Source of the DNA: Larix kaempferi
Lineage: Eukaryota > Streptophyta > Pinopsida > Pinales > Pinaceae
Length of the DNA stretch: 64,000 bases
NCBI GenBank assembly: GCA_027924585.1
Contig: BSBM01000877.1
Location: forward strand, 3,969,501 to 4,033,500
Direction: 5' to 3'
The translations under genes and the position numbers were made by a program. Below are positions 21,990-33,710 of this stretch, in pieces; positions within the stretch are counted from its first letter, which is position 1; every line of letters begins with the position of its first letter. The notes under the pieces were generated by a model that made no database searches, had not been told where the DNA came from, and was given only the letters and a program-made list of their open reading frames with translations.

Positions 21990-22917
21990 TGCGTTCGAGA
22001 AAACTTCCTATGGCTTGGGGTGGACCACAACAGACAGTTGACTACTAGAAATTAACTCAATTCTCATTGCTATGCTATATAAATGACAATGCTAAGATAA
22101 TGAAGAACATAACCAACCTCAATCCAAACATTTGATGCAGATCCCCGTTGGAGCTTTCAATCTGTGCACTTGAACCTACAAATTAGTCTTGGCAGCCAAT
22201 ATACAACAAGCACATATAATATATAAACGACATTAACATCATCAATAGCAATGGTCCGTGATATTATAAGTTAATGCAACCCAATGTAACATAAACAACA
22301 TTTACAACATTAATGGACAAGAATGTGAGTATTTCTATTAATAAATCACAAGAAGTACAATGTGATACGACCTCTTGTCAGCAACCAATCTAAACCAAGA
22401 TATGAGTCAATCCACTTGTGCCTCCACCACTTCAATCCTCCATGGAATGGAAAACTCAAACTATAATAGGAGTTTGGAAGGTGAACATAAAGGGTTCACA
22501 ACTACAAGGATCAATGAGTGTAGACTCAAGATAGGGAAAAAATACACTAGAGTTCTCTTGCTCTCCTTTATCCTCCCGTCCATAAGCCATATGTGCTCAA
22601 TATATAGTCCTCTCAAAGGTAAGTGAAAGGACACATCGAGGTGTTTCGGGGAAAATGGAGGGCCAAAGGTCACCCTATGACCACTTTTTGGGAGTAAAAA
22701 GTAATTAACTAGTGATTTTTACCATTTTACATGCTACCCACGGGCTATAGTGATGCAACTCGTAGGTACGCCCACTGTATTGATGCAGCTAGTCTACAGA
22801 GGAAAAAATAGGGGAAATAGTGTGTCTAAAGGATATAAAGTGAATCTGAGTCAGTAAAATGGATCCTGCAGGCCAAAGAGTGCTGATGTTCACAAGGTGA
22901 AAAATTACGTTGTAACA
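21990..22917 (-). repeat. 5' LTR of element A
   Basis: 928 bp from TGCGTTCGAG to TTGTAACA, followed by the target duplication AACCT (22918-22922). It provides the intact reference that shows where D split the other LTR. Confidence 0.95.
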
Positions 22918-22922
22918 AACCT

Positions 22923-23184
22923 CCTTTGAGAAAGCTCAATACAAATAAATCGTGGATGCCTTCATTGGCCTCAAGATGTACTTATATACTAATTCTATGT
23001 GTCCAATACTATGGATCAATACCTTGGAACATATAATACTACGAGACGACTTACAAAGCATATGCGTCCAATACTATGGATCAATACCATGGAACATATA
23101 ATACTATGGAATGTTACAAATCATATGCGTCCAACAACAATATAATAACAAAGTAAAGAGAAGGGTTGACACGGGTTCCTAACA
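22923..23184 (-). repeat. 5' LTR of element C, outer part
   Basis: The remaining 262 bp of the C LTR resume directly after the AACCT duplication and end at CGGGTTCCTAACA. It contains an internal near-duplicate of about 75 bp (TGTCCAATACTATGGATCAA at 23001 and CGTCCAATACTATGGATCAA at 23067). Confidence 0.7.
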
Positions 23185-25060
23185 ATAGATACAAAGTGGA
23201 TCTATGTCAATCACGATCATCATAGTGATGAATAGATACACCGTGGACCTATGTATCAACATGCATTAGGAGAAAAAAATGTAATTGTGTTGAGTAATGA
23301 TTCTCCCAATGGTACCAATGACATATGATGTGTGGTATAGTCTTTCACAACTCATGCAATAGAAAAATTTATGGATGATACTGTTGGCCCAAGGTATTCC
23401 ATCCAAATTGATGAGAGGTACAATTCCTTCCCATGTGAATAGATGATATGGAGTCAAACATGGAGGACACCATTTGATTATCGGTCATTGATGTATACCA
23501 TTAAAAAACATGAGGTAACCCACTGATTATGATGATGTTGGGAACCAGGGTACCTATTACATTCTAGAAAGTGTGAACAGATGCCTTGGAATTGAACACT
23601 TGTAGAATCTATCAAGTAGTATACAATGATGTATTCCCACTACACAATAGTGAGGGAACCTGCCACTGATGACTGCAAGCCCCAAGGTACTACTAAGACT
23701 CCAAATCCCATTCCCAGAGCATGATGAGTCGAATTTGATAGGAAGATATCCATTGGAAGGGAGGCATGAAGGAATCCCCCATCATCCAAAATGAGGAAAT
23801 ATTAGAGACGAATTTGACTTGAGAAAGGGACCAGGACAATTTTTTGTAGGGAATACCACCGAGTACATCTCCTACATGCACTAGATGTAAATTGTGCATG
23901 AAAGAGACTCCCTAAGAAACAATCAATAATAAAATCTATTGATAGGGGTGAGCAATTCCACCAATGATGAAAATGGAATCCAGGGTACAACATGAATCCC
24001 ATAATGTGAATAGATTTCTTAATGTTGAAGATAATGGGAAACTACTCAATCAACGACCAATGATGAAATGTCATCTATTGAGTGCAAGGTTAACTATCAA
24101 TGATGAAAACAAGGACAAGCTGTGTCGACTCTAGGTTAATTCCTTAGAGCAGATGAGTCGTCATCAATGAGACACAACCTACATGTGAGAAGTCAATGGG
24201 GACCTTACACACAAGCACGAGACCAAATACTAGTTTCAATAATACATGCTGAGAACATACTCACATCAGGGAATGACCGACACATGAGATCAAGGAAATT
24301 GCAAAATGGATGACATAGGATATATCCTTGAACAATGAGCATGAAACAATAGTGACTTGGGAATCTTTTGACACAAAGGGACTAATGATATAAATCTACA
24401 ATGTCGGATATTTTGACAGATTCTTCATATGATTGGAAGAGTGAACAATCAAAGGAGTAATTACTTTGAGATCAAGGCTCAGACCCTAAAGCTGAAAACT
24501 AGAACCCAAGTTGATGAGAGACTCAAGAATGGTGCTATGTTCAAGGATGAATTGACTTGCTACCACTTACTAACATATATTTGATATCTTCCCCCCTTCT
24601 CTCTTTTTGTAATATTTTATTTTTAATGTCTTTTTCATATTATAAAGACTGCAAAAGAATGAAATAATGTTATAGTACATTGGATAAGATGAGCGTCGCA
24701 TGGAGTGAAACTGCATTCCAAGCACATGTAACATAACTATGCCAAAAACAAAAAAAAGGGATGTGCAGGATGTGGATGATCTTGAATCATGTCTTCTCTG
24801 GTAAGGGTAGAAAAAAGTGACTAGAATAAGTAGCAAAGGTGAGCAGTCTTAGGAGAATGCATAAGAGGTAACTGGCTAATGGAAAACTATAGCGAGCATT
24901 TGACTCGAAGGCACAAACAATGGTATGGAAATGTAGTAACACAAAATGAAAATTTTTGAGAGTCCCATAGGGTAATGGCCAGAATAATATTTAGAGAGAG
25001 CCATGAGGATTCAACTCTGTTGATCGCTACTATGTTCTTACTACTTTCTTTGGGGCTAAC
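23185..25060. mobile_element. decayed relative of Tat 3' non-coding region
   Basis: From about 23460 the order of short matches follows element A 9885-10950: TCGGTCATTGATGTATACCA, GAACCTGCCACTGATGACTG with GCAAGCCCCAAGGTACT, then TCTTTTTCATATT, GTGCAGGATGTGGA and GAGTCCCATAGGGTAATGGCC. Divergence is much higher than between A and K, so it is an old fragment with no LTR or coding part that I can see. The stretch 23185-23459 shows nothing recognisable. Confidence 0.5.
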
Positions 25061-25479
25061 CTAGGTTCTATGAGGTTCTTTCTAGTCATGGTCCAACAAA
25101 TCAACTTCACTGGCCCTTTCGGAATCAACCTGCAAGCACGCTGAAGTCTCACCCAAAGTGAAGATGGGTGGTTACAGAATCAGGTTTATGTAACCTAGTG
25201 ACACGTGGTTATCTTATGCGAGGTGAATATACACAGTTCGCTTATCATCTACTTTGCAGATCAGTCCTTAGCATGTATCTTTTCACTTGCGTTTCTCAAC
25301 AACCTACAGGCTTCGCTGAATTGTTTTTACTGCACATTTACCATACTATAACAATGCAATTATGTGACTGTGCACTCTGTAATTCTAACAATACAGACTT
25401 CGTTGAATTATTGCTATTCCTTAACTATTCAACTAGCCAACTATGCATTCATCACATTCATTAACACTTAGCATATTCA
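25061..25479. other. unassigned sequence
   Basis: I see no element end, no recognisable ORF and no repeat. The 98-codon open frame at 25168-25464 has no motif and a composition typical of chance. Confidence 0.4.
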
Positions 25480-26030
25480 AACATGTGTTTCCACCACTTA
25501 GCATATTATTCTCATCAACGTACACATGGAAATACATATAAAAAAATAGCATTCATAAACAATAAATAACTCATAAACAAAATCGCACAACATAGATATT
25601 TATATGGTTCACCCCCCATATGGGAGCTACGTCCACGGGAACTGTTCTTATATTTCTTGAAAGGGTTAACAATTCCAGTCTATGCACTCAGCTGCAGACT
25701 CTTCTCTACAATAGATCTTTGTGCACACATCTGAAGATTCTTTTTCCTCTCTTAGATCTCTCAGCACAGATCTACAATAAGTCTACAACGTCTCTCTAAC
25801 GAGATCTAACCCTTCGTTATGCAAAATTTCCCCTTTTATAGATTGTTCCCGAAGGTCACATCTTTACAATAACTATGGGACGAAACCCCATAGTACCCTT
25901 AAACCCAAAATGACACAGTTCTCCTATTGACCATGCTTTGTCTTTACTTCACTGTAGCTCTGCTATCCTTTGCGCTGCTTCCTCTGGTTCTGATGCTTCT
26001 CTGATTGTCGCACAGTACTACACCTATTCT
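25480..26030 (-). repeat. possible LTR remnant
   Basis: The text TATATGGTTCACCCCCCATA followed by GGGAGCTACGTCCACGG reads on the minus strand like the R/U5 part of plant copia LTRs (CCGTGGACGTAGC..GGTGAACCATATA). A TTTTATAGATTG stretch may hold a promoter. No clear TG..CA ends or duplication, so boundaries are approximate. Confidence 0.35.
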
Positions 26031-26674
26031 TGTTAATTTTTCATCATTTAATTCAATAGATCTAGGATCTTAACTGAAAGAATAACATGTACAACATATC
26101 AAGCATAAGAGATAAGAGACAACAAACACAAAAAAATTCACCGGGGAAAACCAAGAAGGTGAAAAACCCCGCAACTTCCTCAGAGATAGAATAAGCATCA
26201 ATACAAGGATCACCATGATCAAACCCAAGAGATAGATATCTTCAGCAGCATGCTCCTCCTCCACTTGTGCACACCTTCCTCTTCTCTCACTAATGCGAAG
26301 TGAGTGAATAATAGAATGTGTAAAATGAGAGAGACACACTCTATTTATACACTAACTTGACTTTCCCTTTACTCAACTAGGTCGGCCCCAACTTAACCAC
26401 TTAACATAATGCTGACTGGGCCAACCCCTACTAGGGTGGTCTAATAACCCTTTGACCCACATGACTCATACAGGGCTGACCCCATCAAGGTGGTCTAATA
26501 ACCCATCAAGTATAAGTTACGACCCTTACAATATAACTTGCGACACTTGCAAATACAACTGATGACACTTCCAATCGGAGGAATAATACATCTCCGTTGG
26601 GGATACAATAAAGTACAAATGTAATACATACAATATACAAGTGAATATCTTTCGAAGTTACAAATACATCAACA
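26031..26674 (-). repeat. 3' LTR of element F
   Basis: TGTTAATTTTTC to ACATCAACA, about 95% similar by eye to 57113-57758. Reverse TATA motif at 26341-26349. On the minus strand it opens TGTTGATGTATTTGTAACTTC, like the D LTR opening. Confidence 0.9.
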
Positions 26675-26685
26675 CTCCCTCTTAA
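26675..26685 (-). promoter_or_regulatory. polypurine tract of element F
   Basis: CTCCCTCTTAA on the plus strand is TTAAGAGGGAG on the minus strand, directly before the 3' LTR, matching the D tract TTAAGGGGGAG. Confidence 0.85.
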
Positions 26686-26929
26686 ATAGGAAGGTATTCT
26701 CTTGACACAAGTCATCAATACATATAGGCACAAGTCTTCAATTCTGGAGCTGGATCATCGTCACTGGATCACGGAGCATCATCATCATCACTGTTGCTGT
26801 ACCCGTCATCTCGATCACTGGGTTATCTCTGAATTCTTCTCATCATAGGAAGTTCTACAGAGTCGGCCCTTTTTCATGCTGGATGTAGGCCCACCACCTG
26901 TAGGTCTTCATCAACACTAGCCATACTGT

Positions 26930-27480
26930 GGATCCCAAGACTAATTATGTGCATCAACAAAACCTCGAAATAGCATCCCAGGACTGATTATGAGCTTACT
27001 GCTCAACCTATCGGATCTCCCGGGATCTTTTACATGTTGACTGTCCCAAAACCTTAAAAGAGTGTCTTGCATCCTACAAGAACTCTAAAGTGCATCCCAA
27101 GACTGATTACGAGCTTACTGCTCAACCTATCGGATCTCCAGGACTGATTATATGTGACCCCCACACCACAAAACCTTTAAAGAGCGTCTTGCAACCTGCA
27201 AGTACTCTAAAGAGAATCCCGGGACTGATTACAAGCTTACTGCTCAACCTATCGGATCTCTAGGGATGATTAGATGTGGTTAGGAAAAACCTTTAAAGAG
27301 CGTCTTGCAACCTGCAAGTAATCTAAAGAGAATCCCAGGACTGATTACGAGCATACTGCTCAACCTATTGGATCTCTAGGGCTGATTACATGCCTCTAGT
27401 AGCAAAACCTCGAAAGAGCATCTTAGCTCAGACTATAGGATCTCCCATGATCTTTTCTATGCTACATGCACAACCTGTCT
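26930..27480. repeat. tandem array of F (about 120 bp)
   Basis: GCTCAACCTATCGGATCTC recurs near 27000, 27120, 27242 and 27358 (one change), spacing about 119, 122 and 116. Units also share GACTGATTAC and AAACCTTTAAAGAGCGTCTT. This occupies the same place as the arrays in D but the units differ. Confidence 0.75.
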
Positions 27481-27790
27481 ACGGCCACGGAGTATCATCC
27501 TGATACTCATGATCATATTGATCATCATCATACCGTACATCGTCCTAATGCACATCATCATCACATGATCACCCTGATCATCGTCATAGCATCATCCTGA
27601 TGCATATCATCACACATGATCATCGTGATCATCTTCACTGCATCATCCTAATGAATGTCATCATACATGATCCAACTAATGATACAAAGCATCCACCTGA
27701 GGCATATACATATACATGATCCAACTGATCATACAAAGCATCCAACTAATGCATATCCAAAGCAGTAATTTGGGCATCGTCTTGATGCTC
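27481..27790. repeat. ATCATC-rich short repeat of F
   Basis: Irregular repeats of CATCATCCTGATGCATATCA with ACATGATCATCGTGATCATC. On the minus strand this resembles arrays 6-7 of D (GATGATCGTGATGA), so D and F arrays share ancestry at least in part. In F it lies between RNase H and the 120 bp array. Confidence 0.65.
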
Positions 27791-27879
27791 ATCACGCAGC
27801 GCTTACATCCACAGCCATGGGAAGGATCCTCATCTCACCATGCTTGGAATGGCTCCTGCAAATGTGTCCCATCGCTTCT

Positions 27880-29365
27880 TCCTCGAAGTAACTTCAATCT
27901 GAAGAACACCAAGCCTCTCTTTGAAGTACTCAAACTTCACTCTAGCTAGTGGTTTCGTCAACACATCTGCAACCTACTCATCCGTCGCAGCATACAGGAG
28001 CTTCACTGTTCCTCTCTGCACCATATCCCTGATATAGTGGTATTTGATCTCGATGTGATTTGACCTGTCATGGAACACTGGGTTCTATGACAACTTCACA
28101 CAACTATGGTTGTCATAATAGATACAGGTAGCATCCAATGGGAGATCAAATAACTCAGACAATAGCTTCCTCAACCATATTGCCTCACAACTAGCAGAAC
28201 AAGTTGCGACATACTCTGCTTCGACTGTACTTAGTGCTATGCAGGACTGCTTCCTACTAAACCAAGAGATCACACATGATCCCATACTGAAGCAACACCC
28301 ATAAGTGATGTTCCTATCTGCAGCACTATCTTCCCAATCTGAATCAACATAACCTTCTAGGTTAAAATTTTGATTCGCATCATACTTGAGCCCATAATCA
28401 ATTGTACCCTTCAGGTACCTCAGAATATGCTTTACAGCAACTAGGTGAACACCTATGGGATCTGTTAGGAACTGGCTCAATGTGTTCACCGCAAAGCAAA
28501 TATCTGGTCTCGTGTTCATCAGGTACATCAAGGACCCAATCATCTAATGATACACCATGACATCAACCCGATCAGATGAATCATCACATAGAAGCTTCAG
28601 GTTCGATGCCATAGGTGTGGCCATGGCCTTGCAGTCCATCATCCCGAACCGCTTCAGGATATCTACTGCATACTTCCCTTATCCAAGGAATATCCCATCT
28701 GCACTCTGCCACATCTCCATACCTAGAAGTAATGCATCATCTCCAATTCCTTCATCTCAAACTCAGTAGCAAGCTTCCTCTTGGTGTCGGCAATCAACCC
28801 ATCCTCGCCTGTAACAAATAGGTCATCCACATATAGGAGTAGTATCACTAGATTGCCTTCCTCAACCTTGTAGTAAAGGTTGGAATTCACTTTACTCTTG
28901 GTAAATACCAAACTAGATAGAAAGTTGTCTATCCTACCATACCAAGTCCTAGGAGCTTGCTTCAAGCCATACAAGGTTTTCTTCAATATGCACACATATG
29001 ACTCCCTATCATGTGTCTCAAAAATGAGTGGCTGCTCCACATACACTTCCTCTTCGACTACAACATATCCATGTGGTGTATCTTCCACTTCATCACTGCA
29101 ACCAAAGCAAGTATTGTTCTAATGGAACTGTATCTAGCTACAGGAGCAAAACTATCTTCATAATCTATCCCCTCTTTCTGGGAGACGCCACGAGCTACAT
29201 ATCTCACCTTGTATTCCTCTATGCTACCATCTGCAGCATGCTTGATCCTATAGATCCACTTGGAAGTCACAAGAGACTTCCCTTCTGGTCTCGGGACCAT
29301 ATCCCAGACCTCATTCTTCATGATCGACTCATATTCCTTGATGATGGCATTCTTTCATTACCGTA
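27880..29365 (-). pseudogene. Ty1-copia RT-RNase H fragment (F)
   Basis: Three frames carry copia pol in order: N-terminal RT with WDMVPRPEGKSLVTSKWIY and EGIDYEDSFAPVARYSSIRT (29321-29058); palm with KKTLYGLKQAPRTWYGRID and the active site LLLYVDDLFVTG (29088-28723); RNase H with MIGSLMYLMNTRPDICFAVN, STVEAEYVATCSASCEAIWL (28543-28085) and a tail VADVLTKPLARVKFEYF (to 27880). The region just after HHMDM lacks the usual KTAFLNG segment. Frameshifts separate the pieces and stops occur, so it is inactive. gag, protease and integrase are absent upstream: homology starts near 29365. Confidence 0.85.
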
Positions 29366-30117
29366 TCCCGAATCCTGGGAACTTTAGATTCTTCAATATC
29401 TTCAATAGATAGTTTTCTTTGATCTTTGTTGCTGGAACAAATGTTGTAGTCCTTCTTTTGTAGGTGATTGTACACAATCTTTCCTACAAGTCAAATTCAA
29501 TTGCATGATTAGAAACTTCTCATAGTTTACAGAACAAATTCTTATACATAAAGGCATATGTCATATAGTCATGCAATTATCTTAGCCAATGCTTCAATAC
29601 AACATTTATCCATATCCCATATTCATATGGTAACTTTCTAGATGCCTTCCATCTCTACCAAAACATTGTTAATAGTTTGCACTACTCCCAACATGTCAGC
29701 AAAGAGGTTTCATTCTAGATAAGTAGCAATGGAATGTTGTACAATACCATAGGCCACTTACCCATTACTTGCATATTAGTAGTATCTTGTTCATCAATGC
29801 AACTTTTCTAAAATGCAAAATGTACATCCTAAATCTAGGAACATAATTATGTACATGACTGGACAACATCATTTAAGTAATCATATAATAAATGACAATT
29901 CAAATACTTATCTTTGTTTAGTTGTAGGGTAGACTCCCTCTCAATCTTTGCTTCCTTGCAGGAACTACTAGAGTGTGCTCCCTCTTGATCTTTGCTTCCT
30001 ATATTACATGTCCTTGAACTTATATTCATCCTGGACCACTATGCATGCTTAAGTGTGCACTAGTGTCATCCTCAAGATCTCATACATCATCATTCATCCA
30101 TTAGTATAATCTCAATA
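29366..30117 (-). other. leader of F, left part
   Basis: On the minus strand this aligns with D 4065-4625, including the acceptor-like TTGACTTGTAG/GAAAG ending at 29484. No coding sense is visible until the RT begins. The bases CTATC (30118-30122) are the target duplication of B. Confidence 0.65.
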
Positions 30118-30122
30118 CTATC

Positions 30123-30846
30123 TGTTGGCTCGGTTTTGCAACCAAGCTTAGTGCTATGGGCACCTACTAACTAGTAGTAGCAGTTTCAATAGAAATAAAA
30201 ACACTTAAACTAAATAAACAATACTTTTCATGGATCTAAACAAGAATCTAAGCAAATAATGTAAATATTTCAAAATCAAGAACAAGAAACATAATAAATA
30301 ATTTTTTGTATTGAAAAGTGGGGGGCAAGCAAGTGCTTGCGATATTACCTTCAATGGTGAAGGTTGATGTTGAGCAACTCCCAAGATGAGTAGCTCCAAA
30401 CTCCAATAGGTCTCTTTCTCCAAGGTTGCTTCAATGGCTAAAAGTGCTCATGGGAGATTTCAGCAGCATAAGGATGAGATAATGGAAGGATATGAAATGA
30501 GGAGCCCCTACCACCTTTTTATAGGTTTTGGTGGTGAGGAATACCATTTGTGGTTTTGTGGAAACCAATGGTATTGACCAACATGGTTTAGGTAATTTTC
30601 CCTCCTTTTTCCTTTTTTGAATAAAAATAATATTTTAATTCCCTTTTTAATATTTTTGGGAATTTGGACCCTTTTTGAGGGTTTTTTATGATTTTCTTGG
30701 AAAAACAGCCAACAGTTGGAAAAAGGGGTGTACCAAGGTCTTTTGGTGACCTTTTGTTGGTTTCAGAGGCTCAGATGGTGGAAAAGTGGACAAATGGGTC
30801 ATGTGAGTAAGGGAATGAGCTAGTGAGCACTTTTTAGGTGTTAACA
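30123..30846 (-). repeat. 3' LTR of element B
   Basis: TGTTGGCTCGG to TAGGTGTTAACA. Reverse-strand TATAAAAAG at 30515-30523 is the likely TATA box (same at 40911-40919). The 72-codon open frame inside is present in both LTRs and has no motif. Confidence 0.95.
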
Positions 30847-30867
30847 GATTGCCCCCTGATGTGTGAG
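30847..30867 (-). promoter_or_regulatory. polypurine tract of element B
   Basis: The minus strand reads CACACATCAGGGGGCAATC just before the 3' LTR. The block is nearly the same as in A at 9441-9461, although the LTRs of A and B are unrelated by eye. Confidence 0.85.
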
Positions 30868-32550
30868 GGCAGGAGCTCATCGTATGGCCGATAGACATCA
30901 TAGTTCTTTTGTCCTTTTTCTGGGTTTTAGGGGAGAGAAGAGACCGTTTGGAGACTGGAGCCACGGCCCTTGGAAGCTGCAAAAACAAAAAATATTACAT
31001 GGCCTCAATATGAATGAGGTATAATCTCTGATAAAGGACGAGGCGGGCATTCCCATGCTCGTATCAAGGCATATACAAAACAATTAGTCCCAAGAAGGGG
31101 GATCTAATACGTGAAGAAATATACTGGTACATCATAATGGTCCAGAGGGGACATGATGGTGGGATATACTCATGATCATGAATGATCTCAATAAGAATGA
31201 TCTCAATAACTGATACACTGGATCAACTGTGGAACTGCTGAAACTGAAGGTGTCCAACATCTGTAGGGACTCAAAGACTATGAGTCAAATCTGGGAATAA
31301 ATGTAACTGTATACTCAAGGGAGTATGAAACAGGTGTGAATCTGAATATTGTCGCCATGCGCAGCCCGGATAACTATAGGAAAAGTGTAACTGATATTAT
31401 CCATAGGAAGACTCTCAAATGTGGAGGAGTCAGGAGGTATCCGGGGTCTTCGACTAATAACTGAACGGACCAATACCCTGTGCGAGTCTCAACGATGCGA
31501 TCAAGGTGTTGAAGTCGAGCATGTGAGAAACAACCATTGGGAGAGGCACTGAGGATTCCTCTCGAAATGATTCGTAGGTACTCATCATAAATGGTAATGA
31601 GTCCAAGACACAGGGGCCTCTAGGTCTATCCTCTGGAATAAATGTGGTTGTCGTCGACAGAGGGAGACCAGCAACTAACAAGGCAATGATGTTTCCTTGC
31701 TAGGAGCGCGAGGTGTAAACTGAAGTGATGTAGTACTGCTGGTAGGACTGACATACTTGTGGGGATGGGAAATAACTGGGTCAAAAAATGGGTAGACTCA
31801 AACTTCCTTTGTTCAGAGCATGATGACATGGTTGACCTGGCAGCGTAGGGAACTGACTTGTAGGTGCAGGGATCATAGCTTTGACTGAATGGTATATATT
31901 GACTCTGGGGGGGGAGGACAAGCTGATGGTAGCTGTCGAGGGAGTTTCAGGGTGACATACTGCAGAATACTCTGAACAAAGGCAACCAAAATGGGGAAGC
32001 TGCTATGCGAGTAGATATGATCTGTCGTGGCGCCAAGAGGCACCCTTCTTCCTTCTTCATAGTTTTAATGAGCTTCAAGAAGGGATAAAAGTGTGCTCTG
32101 AAATGGTACGGTCCTGTGGATTTTGTGAGCCCAGGACGGCGCATGCCCATGGTTGCTTTCATGTTTAGAGAGTTTGAAAACAGTAAGTGGACTCTGTTGG
32201 TGTTTCTTTTTCGTAAGTTTAGTCTCCGAGGCCCGAAAAAGTATAAAATGATGCGAATGGAGAACTCTTCTAGCCGATGTGACTAGAGTATACCTTTTTC
32301 GTAATTAGTCTACAAGGTCCGGAAAAGGGGTAAACTTATACCAGGTAGACGCCCTTTCAGATACGTTTATCGAGCATGAAAGGAAGCAAGATTGCTCGAC
32401 GATCTTTTCATTGTTTTAGGAGTCAGAAAAGAGCTTAACAGAAACTCCCTAAGTGCCTTTTTCGTAAAAGGGGTTGCTCGGCCCGAAAAAAGGGGTAAAA
32501 TTATACCGAACAAAAATGGATTGACGAGGGCGAGAAAAGGTCTCAAGCAT
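30868..32550. other. non-coding 3' region of B, first part
   Basis: No recognisable coding sequence on either strand. Three loosely repeated blocks occur at about 32203, 32291 and 32455, each with CTTTTTCGTAA, then GGCCCGAAAAA or GGTCCGGAAAA, then GGGTAAA and TTATACC. Confidence 0.55.
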
Positions 32551-33480
32551 CGTCATCTGTGCGGAAAACTGGATCCGGTGACATAAGGATTGTCGAAAAC
32601 GAAGAACGGCCGATGTGGCACGCAAACCGAGGTGACGAGGGGGCGTGGAAAAGATGCCCGGAAATTCTAGAGGTGAGAGCGAGAAAAGATCTCTAGCATC
32701 ATCAAGGGCGCGGAAGACTGAATCCGGCGATATAAGACACATCGAAAACGGAGAACGGCCGATGTGGCACGCAAACCGAGGCGACGAGGGGGCGTGGAAA
32801 AAATGCCCGGAAAATCTAAAGGTGAGAGCGAGAAATGATCTCTAGCATCATCAAGGGCACGGAAAACTGAATCCGGCGATATAAGACACATCGAAAACGG
32901 AGAACGGCCGATGTGGCACGCAAACCGAGGTGACGAGGGGGCGTGGAAAAAATGCCCAAAAAATCTAAAGGTGAGAGCGAGAAATGATCTCAAGCATCAT
33001 CACGAGCGCGGAAAACTGAATCCGACGATATAAGGCACGTCGAAAACGGAGAACGACCGATGTGGCACGCAAACCGAGGCGACGAGGGGGGCACGGGAAA
33101 AAATGCCCAAAAAATCTAAAGGTGAGAGCGAGAAATGATCTCAAGCATCATCACGAGCACGGAAAACTGAATCCGGCGATATAAGAATTCGTAAAAAATG
33201 GACGACGACTGATGTGGCACGCAAACCGAGGTGACGAGGGGGCATGGGAATAAATGCCCAAAAAATCTGGGCGTGAGAGCGAGAAATGATCTCAAGCAAC
33301 ATCACAAGCTCGGAAAAATGAATCCGATGATATCAAATATATCAAAAACGGAGAGCAGCTGAAGTGGTACGCAAACTGGGGTGACAAGGTGTCGGGACAC
33401 AATGTTGATATTGGTCCTGGTGAGAGCGAGAAATGATCTCAAGCATCATCATGGGCACGGAAATATGAATCCGGCAGTGC
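32551..33480. repeat. 149 bp tandem repeat in 3' region of B
   Basis: The block CGATGTGGCACGCAAACCGA recurs at 32611, 32760, 32909 and 33058 (spacing 149 exactly), with diverged copies near 33210 and 33360. Units include GAGAGCGAGAAATGATCTC and GACGAGGGGGCGTGG. There are six or so copies, drifting away from the 32600-33060 core. Confidence 0.85.
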
Positions 33481-33710
33481 AAATGGTGCGAAAGACGGAG
33501 CTCATAAGGACTCCGGAATGGTTAAAGGAAAGAACTAGGTTAAAAAATGGCTACAAATAAAGGTGATCTCACCAAGCGAAGGATGCAGTGGTGGGGAGAA
33601 ATGATGACCCGTGGGGGCAAAATACTAGGTGTATCAAATCAACTGAAATATACAAGTGACACGTGACCTCAAAAATGGTTGAGATCACGAATATGAAAAA
33701 GTGAGCAGGG

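Larger units (their letters stand above)
1198..22917 (-). mobile_element. Tat/Ogre-type Ty3-gypsy retrotransposon A
   Basis: This complete minus-strand element is about 14.4 kb once the inserted element D is removed. Its 928 bp LTRs are 1198-1500 plus 8816-9440 (3') and 21990-22917 (5'), flanked by AACCT at 1193-1197 and 22918-22922. Order on the minus strand is 5' LTR, tRNA-Arg-like primer site, leader, gag, protease, RT plus gypsy RNase H, integrase, second RNase H, an antisense mobile-domain gene, non-coding region, polypurine tract, 3' LTR. The two LTRs differ at roughly one site in ten over the first 165 bp, so it is an old insertion. Coding parts carry nonsense codons and at least two frameshifts. 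Confidence 0.9.

Noticed and set aside
25168-25464. 98-residue plus-strand frame
   Set aside because: No similarity that I recognise, no conserved flank, and composition expected by chance.
30205-30423. 72-residue frame in both LTRs of B
   Set aside because: Identity between LTRs reflects recent transposition and not coding selection; no motif.
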